DNA from: CAZHLD01 sp964533185
GTDB lineage: Bacteria > Acidobacteriota > Terriglobia > Acidiferrales > UBA7541
Direction of reading: 5' to 3'
NCBI GenBank assembly: GCA_964533185.1
Contig: CAZHLD010000117.1
Coordinates: forward strand, 1 to 5,145
DNA: 5,145 nt
Notes under the pieces: generated by a model
The model's input: only the letters and a program-made list of their open reading frames with translations
The model's database searches: none
What the model was told of the DNA's origin: nothing
Made by a program: the position numbers and the translations under genes
In this document: one piece after another, positions 1-3,707 of the stretch
Position numbering within the stretch: the stretch's first letter is position 1
How the letters are laid out: every line of letters starts with the position of its first letter

Positions 1-225
1 GAAGGCCATCGCCTGCTCCTCGTCCAGCCGATTGACCGCCACGGCCGCGACAAGGGCAAACCCTTCGTCGCCGTGGACTCGGTCGGCGCCGGCGCCGGCG
101 AAACCATTTACTGGTGTCGCGGTCGCGAAGCCAGCTTCCCCTTCCTCCCCAACGACGTTCCCACCGAAGCCACCATCGTCGGCATCGTCGACTCCATCCA
201 CATCCCCGGCGAAGGCAAAGTGTAG
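1..225 (+). CDS. EutN/CcmL-family microcompartment vertex (BMC-P) protein, 5' end missing
   Basis: The window opens inside this gene; 74 residues are read in frame 1 before a TAG stop. BMC-P proteins form pentamers that cap the vertices of the icosahedral protein shell of bacterial microcompartments. Seen: a LLLVQPID strand, then FVAVDSVGAGAGE, the family's conserved Val-Asp-x-Val-Gly-Ala-Gly loop, and near the end a TEATIVGIVDSI strand. Family members are about 85-100 residues, so only the first 15-20, including the usual glycine-rich first strand, lie upstream. A second, clearly different member of the same family follows 157 bases downstream. Loci for PVM-like and related BMCs often carry several pentamer genes, so this is probably the right-hand edge of such a locus. 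The enzymes that would name the pathway are not in the window. Family assignment is firm; the cargo is unknown. Confidence 0.88.
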   Translation, partial: EGHRLLLVQPIDRHGRDKGKPFVAVDSVGAGAGETIYWCRGREASFPFLPNDVPTEATIVGIVDSIHIPGEGKV

Positions 226-275
226 CGGTGGCCGCCGAATGGCCATTCCCCGCCTTGCCGCGATTCCCCCGCCGC

Positions 276-304
276 TGTCATGCTGAGCGCAGCGAAGCAT
301 CCCT
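276..304. repeat. dispersed-repeat-like element with GAGCGCAGCGA core, copy 1
   Basis: The sequence TGTCATGCTGAGCGCAGCGA is followed by AGCATCCCT. ATGCT at 280-284 and AGCAT at 296-300 are inverted, so it can fold into a short hairpin around the core. A second copy with the same core and a different flanking stem lies at 717-769. From memory, elements of this form (GTCAT..CTGAGCG.AGCGA) are common between genes in acidobacterial and some other draft genomes. That cannot be checked here. Confidence 0.55.
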
Positions 305-345
305 CTTCGCCTTTCACCTTTCGCCTTTCGACTTTCGGCTTTTCT
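304..345. repeat. degenerate heptamer tandem repeat (CTTTCGN)
   Basis: Six consecutive 7-base units are read: TCTTCGC, CTTTCAC, CTTTCGC, CTTTCGA, CTTTCGG and CTTTTCT. The phase is kept without indels and variation is mostly in the last two positions. It lies between the two BMC-P genes and directly precedes another heptamer block with a different word. It resembles the short tandemly repeated repetitive (STRR) heptamers known from filamentous cyanobacteria. No function is evident. Confidence 0.7.
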
Positions 346-351
346 CCCATA

Positions 352-374
352 ACTGTAGACTGTCGACTGTAAAC
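352..374. repeat. heptamer tandem repeat (ACTGTNN)
   Basis: Three 7-base units, ACTGTAG, ACTGTCG and ACTGTAA, are followed by AC. The array ends nine bases before the start codon of the second BMC-P gene. The last unit contributes the TAAACT that could act as a -10 element for that gene. Confidence 0.65.
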
Positions 375-375
375 T
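370..375 (+). promoter_or_regulatory. possible -10 element for a leaderless BMC-P transcript
   Basis: TAAACT fits the TANNNT pattern of -10 elements and ends seven bases before the ATG at 383. No Shine-Dalgarno sequence exists between them; the interval is pyrimidine-rich. A start site at or next to the ATG would give a leaderless mRNA. No convincing -35 is seen, and the hexamer is partly made by repeat units, so chance is a serious alternative. Confidence 0.22.
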
Positions 376-382
376 TTCCCCC

Positions 383-667
383 ATGCTCATCGGCCGCGTC
401 ATCGGCGACGTCGTCGCCACCCAAAAATCTCCTTCCCATCACGGCAGGAAGATCCTCGTCGTTCAGCCGCTGCATCTGGACGGCTCCGACCGCGGCGAGC
501 CCGTCCTCGCACTTGACGCCGTGGACGCCGGCATCGGCGACCAGGTCCTCATCGTCACCGAGGGCTTCTCCGCCATGACCGCCGTCGGCCGTCCCAACTC
601 GCCCATTGACACCGCCGTCGTCGGCGTTATCGACGCCATTGACCTCGTCGCCGGCACCCAGAAATGA
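383..667 (+). CDS. EutN/CcmL-family microcompartment vertex (BMC-P) protein
   Basis: A complete 94-residue protein, normal for the family. It forms pentamers that close the vertices of a microcompartment shell. Seen: the N-terminal strand MLIGRVIGDVVATQKSP, which is the family hallmark (G-x-V-x-G-x-V-V-A-T-x-K); the strand KILVVQPLHLDG; the loop LALDAVDAGIGDQVLIV, matching the usual VAVDxVGAGxGExV with Asp in place of the first Gly and Asp in place of Glu; and the closing strand IDTAVVGVIDAIDL. It is clearly diverged from the partial copy at 1-225, so the two are paralogues that may occupy different vertices, not a recent duplication. The ATG at 383 is chosen because it gives the conserved N-terminus exactly. 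There is no Shine-Dalgarno sequence; the leader is CT-rich repeat DNA. Cargo pathway unknown. Confidence 0.92.
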   Translation: MLIGRVIGDVVATQKSPSHHGRKILVVQPLHLDGSDRGEPVLALDAVDAGIGDQVLIVTEGFSAMTAVGRPNSPIDTAVVGVIDAIDLVAGTQK

Positions 668-716
668 CGACCTACGACGCCCTTGTTCGTGGCGCCAGCA
701 CCCAAAAGTAAGACTC

Positions 717-769
717 TGTCATTCCGAGCGCAGCGATCGAAGATTCCGGCCCTGCCGTAAGGAATCTGC
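717..769. repeat. dispersed-repeat-like element with GAGCGCAGCGA core, copy 2
   Basis: TGTCATTCCGAGCGCAGCGA matches the start of the element at 276-304 except for two bases (GC>TC after CAT, and T>C). It is followed by a perfect 7-base inverted repeat, AGATTCC at 741-747 and GGAATCT at 761-767, with a 13-base loop. ATTCC also occurs at 721-725, so GGAAT can pair with either of two partners. The element sits between the BMC-P and VOC genes. No T-run directly follows the stem, so it is not called a terminator. Confidence 0.55.
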
Positions 770-824
770 TTTTCTCTTCCTCCCCCGCACTTCGATCTCT
801 GAAATCTTTTTCCTCCTCCTGACG

Positions 825-830
825 TAGAAT
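825..830 (+). promoter_or_regulatory. possible -10 element upstream of the VOC gene
   Basis: TAGAAT differs from TATAAT by one base and lies 27 bases before the ATG at 858, with a good ribosome binding site in between. No -35 hexamer is recognisable at the expected spacing, so this is a weak candidate. Confidence 0.3.
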
Positions 831-846
831 CTCCCAGCACGCGCCC

Positions 847-852
847 AGGAGG
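847..852 (+). promoter_or_regulatory. strong ribosome binding site (AGGAGG) of the VOC gene
   Basis: A perfect AGGAGG with five bases to the ATG at 858, which fixes the start codon. It stands out because the BMC-P, ruvA, ruvB and folK starts lack a recognisable Shine-Dalgarno sequence. Confidence 0.85.
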
Positions 853-857
853 CCACC

Positions 858-1219
858 ATGCCCGACTTCGCTCTCTCCCGCATCGCCGTGGTGATGCTCG
901 GCGTCACCGACCTTGCCCGCTCACTCGCCTTCTACCGCGACACTCTCGGCCTCCCGCTCCAGTCTGAAATCCCCGGCGAGTTCGCCTTCTTCAATGCCGG
1001 CAGCGTCACCCTGGCTCTCAGTGTCCCGCACACCAAGCACACCGGCCGCGGCGCCGGCGCCACTGAAGTTGTCTTCTCCGTTGAAGGCGTCCGTGAAGCC
1101 TACGACGCCCTCCATGCCCGCGGCGTCCGCTTCATCGCCGAGCCCCGCAATGTCACTGGCCCCATGTGGTCCGCCAATTTCTCCGACCCCGACGGCCACG
1201 GCCTCTCCCTCTTCGGCCC
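858..1219 (+). CDS. VOC (glyoxalase/bleomycin-resistance fold) family protein, 3' end in assembly gap
   Basis: About 120 residues are read before the N run; single-domain VOC proteins are often 115-135, so nearly all is present. Seen: the first beta-alpha unit RIAVVMLGVTDLARSLAFYRDTLGL, which ends in the typical FYRDxLGL helix; a central TEVVFSVEGVREAYDALHARGV unit; and the closing SDPDGHGLSLF, matching the family's DPDGNxIEL. Positions that bind metal in glyoxalase I-type members look substituted: Val for the first His, Ala for the first Glu, Glu for the middle His and Ser for the last Glu. A metal-free binding or resistance-type role is therefore more likely than a classical metalloenzyme. 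It probably ends just inside the gap. The open frame running on into the Rieske gene depends on the placeholder length and should not be read as a fusion. Substrate unknown. Confidence 0.85.
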
Positions 1220-1319
1220 NNNNNNNNNNNNNNNNNNNNNNNNNNNNNNNNNNNNNNNNNNNNNNNNNNNNNNNNNNNNNNNNNNNNNNNNNNNNNNNNN
1301 NNNNNNNNNNNNNNNNNNN
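1220..1319. other. assembly gap of exactly 100 N
   Basis: A run of exactly 100 undetermined bases, a common placeholder for a scaffold gap of unknown size. Coding sequence of a VOC protein is on the left and of a Rieske oxygenase on the right. The real sequence must hold the last few VOC codons and the Rieske start, and perhaps more. Frame continuity across it carries no information. Confidence 0.97.
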
Positions 1320-2501
1320 TCCACCCCCGCTCCGCTCGACCCCGCCGCGCTCGAGCGCTCTCTCGCCCCGCACGGCTCCAGCCGCAATCTCCCGCAGGAC
1401 GCCTACGTCTCCCGCGACGTCTTCGACTGGGAGCAGCAGCATCTCTGGGAAGCTGCCTGGGTCTGCGCCGGTCGCAGCGAGGCTCTTTCTCGCCCCGGCG
1501 ACCAGACAGCTCTCCGCATCGGCTCCGACGGCATTCTCCTTGTCCGCGACGAAGCCGGCGTCCTCTGCGGCTTTTACAACGTCTGCCGCCATCGCGGCCA
1601 CGAGTTGCTCGCTCCCGGCGCCTGCACTCATGCTCGCGCAATCCGCTGCCCCTATCACGGCTGGACCTACGAGCTCGACGGCCGTCTTCGCCTCGCCCCG
1701 CGCACCGGCGACCTGCAAGCCTTCGACCCCGCCGAGCATTCTCTCTCCCCTGCGCGCGTTGCCGAATGGCACGGCTGGGTCTTCGTCAACGCCTCCGCCG
1801 ACGCCCCACCTTTTAGCGAATGGGTCGGCGAACTCGACGACCTTGTCCGCAATCACGAACCCGAGCGCCTCCGCATCGCCGCCTCAAAGTCCTACGAAGT
1901 CGCCGCCAACTGGAAGCTGGTCCACGAGAACTACCACGAGTGCTACCACTGCCCCAACATCCACCCCGAGCTGTGCAAAGTTTCGCCGCACGAATCCGGC
2001 CGCAACATGAGCCGCGCCGGCGCCTGGATCGGCGGCCGCATGGACCTAATGCCCCACGCCGCCACCATGTCGCTCGACGGCTCATCTCGCGGCGTTCCCT
2101 TGCGCCGTCTCTCCCCCGACCAGCAGCGCCACGTGGACTACGTTGGCCTCGTCCCCAATCTTTTTCTCTCGCTTCATCCCGACTACGTCCTCACGCATCG
2201 CCTCGAGCCGCTCGCTCCCGACCGCACGCTCATCGAATGTCACTGGCTCTTCCCGCCCGAAGCCCTCGAGAAGCCCGGCTTCTCCCCCGACTACGCTCTC
2301 CAGTTCTGGGACCTCACCAATCTCCAGGACTGGCGCGCCCTCGAATCCGTCCAGCGCGGCATCGCTTCGCGCGGCTATCGCCCCGGCCCTCTCACCCAAA
2401 AGGAAGATGCCGTCTACCAGTTTGTCCGCCGCATCGCCCGCGCCTACCTCGACGGCCTCTTCGCCCCCGCCCCTTCCACTCAGGCTCCGCAAGGAAGGTG
2501 A
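1320..2501 (+). CDS. Rieske non-heme iron oxygenase, alpha (catalytic) subunit, start in assembly gap
   Basis: 393 residues are readable, close to full length; the start codon lies in the gap. Such enzymes use a [2Fe-2S] cluster to pass electrons from a reductase to a mononuclear iron that activates O2. Numbering from the first readable codon: the Rieske ligands are C89-R-H91 and C110-P-Y-H113-G-W. The catalytic motif NWKLVHENYHECYHC gives iron ligands H210 and H215, and D337 in LQDWRALESVQRG is the likely carboxylate ligand. The bridging residue between the two centres is E207, where ring-hydroxylating dioxygenases such as naphthalene dioxygenase have Asp. Together with the ESVQRGIASRGY segment, this places it near the glycine betaine/carnitine monooxygenase-type (GbcA/CntA-like) branch. 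A quaternary-ammonium or similar substrate is possible but not shown. No reductase or ferredoxin gene is visible. It is followed after three bases by a small gene. Confidence 0.9.
   Translation, partial: STPAPLDPAALERSLAPHGSSRNLPQDAYVSRDVFDWEQQHLWEAAWVCAGRSEALSRPGDQTALRIGSDGILLVRDEAGVLCGFYNVCRHRGHELLAPGACTHARAIRCPYHGWTYELDGRLRLAPRTGDLQAFDPAEHSLSPARVAEWHGWVFVNASADAPPFSEWVGELDDLVRNHEPERLRIAASKSYEVAANWKLVHENYHECYHCPNIHPELCKVSPHESGRNMSRAGAWIGGRMDLMPHAATMSLDGSSRGVPLRRLSPDQQRHVDYVGLVPNLFLSLHPDYVLTHRLEPLAPDRTLIECHWLFPPEALEKPGFSPDYALQFWDLTNLQDWRALESVQRGIASRGYRPGPLTQKEDAVYQFVRRIARAYLDGLFAPAPSTQAPQGR
2491..2498 (+). promoter_or_regulatory. ribosome binding site of the small downstream gene, inside the Rieske 3' end
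   Basis: AAGGAAGG lies within the last codons of the Rieske gene, six bases before the ATG at 2505. With only three bases between stop and start, it supports translation of the small gene from the same mRNA, probably by re-initiation. Confidence 0.7.
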
Positions 2502-2504
2502 ACT

Positions 2505-2729
2505 ATGAAACGCCGCCCGCCCAAAAAGATTCCGAAGGATCAGCGCTGGTTCTGGACTCCTGAGTGGCAAGCCAAGGAGGAAGAAGCCGACAAGGATTTG
2601 GCTGCTGGCCGCTTTGAAACGTTCACTAACGTCGAAGACGCGATTCGTTGGTTGAAATCACCGTTACGCAAACGCCAGCCCTCCTCCGCCCCAACGCAAA
2701 GGAAAACTGCACGACGTATGCCTCACTGA
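2505..2729 (+). CDS. small protein resembling an AbrB/MazE-type antitoxin tail
   Basis: 74 residues. The core FWTPEWQAKEEEADKDLAAG followed by RFETFTNVEDAIRWLKS resembles, from memory, the C-terminal segment of AbrB/MazE/SpoVT-type and similar small antitoxins (W-T-x-E-W-Q-x-x-E-x-E-A-D-x-D-x-x-x-G-R then x-F-x-x-x-E). The N-terminal DNA-binding strands are missing; only a basic MKRRPPKKIPKDQR leads in. Residues from about 52 are Arg/Lys/Ser/Pro-rich and look like an extension past the usual end. Codon choice (gat, ttg, gct, act, cgt, tta) is much less C-biased than in the neighbours, which suggests separate origin or weak selection. A good ribosome binding site and the three-base gap to the Rieske stop favour real expression. 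No PIN, RelE or other toxin gene is seen beside it. The function is uncertain; it may be an orphan or remnant. Confidence 0.62.
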   Translation: MKRRPPKKIPKDQRWFWTPEWQAKEEEADKDLAAGRFETFTNVEDAIRWLKSPLRKRQPSSAPTQRKTARRMPH

Positions 2730-2784
2730 AAATTTGAACCATGGTGAACTGCGGGCTTCCCTTACTCAGGCGGCTCGTTTTCTT

Positions 2785-2868
2785 CTCTGTGCCCCCTTCC
2801 GTCCTCGGTGTCCTCTGTGTTGATCTCTTTCCGCCTTTCCAATTTCCAATTTCTGTTTTCCACTTTCT
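2785..2868. repeat. degenerate tandem words: TCCTCTGTG nonamers, then AATTTCC heptamers
   Basis: The left part carries TCTCTGTG at 2784-2791, then the 9-base words TCCTCGGTG (2802-2810) and TCCTCTGTG (2811-2819). It belongs to the 'CTCTGTGTCCTCTGTG' type of intergenic sequence that I recall from many bacterial drafts. The right part has five 7-base units in phase, 2834-2868: CCTTTCC, AATTTCC, AATTTCT, GTTTTCC and ACTTTCT. The whole leader of ruvA is therefore low-complexity pyrimidine-rich DNA on the + strand. No gene is supported in 2730-2916. Confidence 0.6.
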
Positions 2869-2904
2869 ATTTCTCCTCCAGTGTTCAACCCTCCTCATCT
2901 GTGC

Positions 2905-2910
2905 TTAAAT
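2905..2910 (+). promoter_or_regulatory. weak -10-like hexamer just upstream of ruvA
   Basis: TTAAAT ends six bases before the ATG at 2917, and no Shine-Dalgarno sequence is present. If used, transcription would begin at or near the start codon. It lacks the preferred A at position two and no -35 is seen, so this is only a suggestion. Confidence 0.17.
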
Positions 2911-2916
2911 CTTCTT

Positions 2917-3531
2917 ATGATTGCTCAGCTCCGCGGCACGCTCATTGACAAGCGCCCCAACCAGGTGCTGATCGACGTCTCCGGCGTCGGCTATCTGGTG
3001 CACATTCCGCTCTCCACCTTCTACGGGCTCGGCGAACTCCACGCCGAAGTCACTCTGCTCATCTACACCCACGTGCGCGAAGACCTGCTTGCGCTCTACG
3101 GCTTCCTCACCGCGCGCGAAAAGCATCTCTTTGAGCTGCTGCTCTCCGCCTCCGGCGTCGGCCCCACGTTGGCCACCAAAATCCTTTCCGGTATGAGCGT
3201 GGACGAACTTGTCCCCGCCATCCGCCGCGGCGACCTCGCTCAACTCACGCGCATCCCCGGCGTTGGCAAAAAGACCGCCGAACGCATGGTCGTCGAGCTG
3301 CGCGACAAACTCGCCGCCACGGAAGCTCACGAAGCCGAGCGCCCTGCCCCCGTCACCGGCCTTGACGCCGACGTCGTCTCCGCGCTGGTCAACCTCGGCT
3401 ACGACCGCCGCACCGCCGAACGCGCTCTGGAAACCGCCCGCCGCGACGGCGCCCATGCCAGCTTCGAATCTCTCCTCCGCGCCACTCTTCAACAACTCTC
3501 CCGCCCCGCATCCCGCTCCGCCAAACCGTAA
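2917..3531 (+). CDS. ruvA: Holliday junction branch migration protein RuvA
   Basis: 204 residues, close to the 203 of E. coli RuvA. RuvA tetramers bind four-way DNA junctions and load RuvB rings for branch migration in recombinational repair. Domain I, an OB fold, is about residues 1-63, starting MIAQLRGTLIDK and containing GVGYLVHIPLSTFY. The acidic pin pair E55-D56 in VREDLLALYGF is kept. Domain II has two helix-hairpin-helix motifs, SGVGPTLATKIL (about 79-90) and PGVGKKTAERMVVEL (114-128). Domain III (about 150-195), DVVSALVNLGYDRRTAERAL, is the RuvB-binding part, after an Ala/Glu-rich linker. The ATG at 2917 is chosen because it gives the conserved N-terminus. An in-frame GTG at 2881 would add 12 residues unlike any RuvA, read from spacer DNA. 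There is no Shine-Dalgarno sequence. ruvB follows after 176 bases of repeat-bearing spacer; ruvC is not in the window. Confidence 0.97.
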   Translation: MIAQLRGTLIDKRPNQVLIDVSGVGYLVHIPLSTFYGLGELHAEVTLLIYTHVREDLLALYGFLTAREKHLFELLLSASGVGPTLATKILSGMSVDELVPAIRRGDLAQLTRIPGVGKKTAERMVVELRDKLAATEAHEAERPAPVTGLDADVVSALVNLGYDRRTAERALETARRDGAHASFESLLRATLQQLSRPASRSAKP

Positions 3532-3550
3532 CGCCGGCGTCTCACCGGTT
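3532..3550. repeat. short CGCCGGCG palindrome and weak hairpin after ruvA
   Basis: The ruvA stop is followed at once by the perfect palindrome CGCCGGCG (3532-3539), then TCTCACCGGTT. AACCG at 3524-3528 can also pair with CGGTT at 3546-3550, and CTTTTCTC comes next. The stem is short and the loop long, so it is a poor terminator. The form resembles the GCCGGCGAGACGCCGGC type of intergenic element I recall from acidobacterial and verrucomicrobial drafts, here degenerate. Confidence 0.3.
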
Positions 3551-3577
3551 CTTTTCTCTGGACCGCCATCATGCACT

Positions 3578-3646
3578 CTCCCTACTCCCTACTCCCTACT
3601 CCCTACTTCCTACTCCCTACTCCCTACTCCCTACTCCCTACTCCCT
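3578..3646. repeat. CTCCCTA heptamer tandem array, 9.9 copies
   Basis: Nine full CTCCCTA units run in perfect phase, followed by CTCCCT. The only change is CTTCCTA at 3606-3612. It lies between ruvA and ruvB, ending 61 bases before the ruvB ATG. It is a direct tandem repeat with no spacers, so not CRISPR. The near-perfect copies imply recent expansion or active homogenisation by slippage. The C-rich strand also gives regularly spaced CCC runs (GGG on the other strand), which in principle could form i-motif or G-quadruplex structures. Similar heptamers are known as STRR sequences in cyanobacteria. Confidence 0.97.
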
Positions 3647-3676
3647 GCCCCCGCCCCCTTCCCATCAAATTTCCTG

Positions 3677-3682
3677 TATCAT
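3677..3682 (+). promoter_or_regulatory. possible -10 element upstream of ruvB
   Basis: TATCAT differs from TATAAT by one base and lies 25 bases before the ATG at 3708. It is the first non-repetitive sequence after the heptamer array. No -35 hexamer is evident. If real, ruvB has its own promoter in addition to any read-through from ruvA. Confidence 0.27.
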
Positions 3683-3707
3683 TCCTCCTCGGACCACCGC
3701 ACCCGAC

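Noticed and set aside
463..840. - strand frame across the second BMC-P gene and its downstream spacer.
   Set aside because: It overlaps a confident gene on the other strand and reads through the hairpin repeat; no domain is recognisable.
921..1856. Long - strand frame across the N gap.
   Set aside because: It depends on placeholder bases and is antisense to the VOC and Rieske genes.
2505..2916. A complete toxin-antitoxin pair.
   Set aside because: The only downstream sequence up to ruvA is repeat-rich spacer. The - strand frame at 2626-2898 is a translation of that repeat and matches no toxin family.
2881..2916. GTG start adding 12 residues to RuvA.
   Set aside because: The extension has no family counterpart, and MIAQLRGTLIDK from 2917 matches the RuvA N-terminus.
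3524..3558. Rho-independent terminator after ruvA.
   Set aside because: The AACCG/CGGTT stem has only 5 pairs with a 17-base loop, and the following CTTTTCTC is a poor T-run.
3578..3646. CRISPR array.
   Set aside because: The 7-base units are directly adjacent with no spacers, and no cas gene is present.
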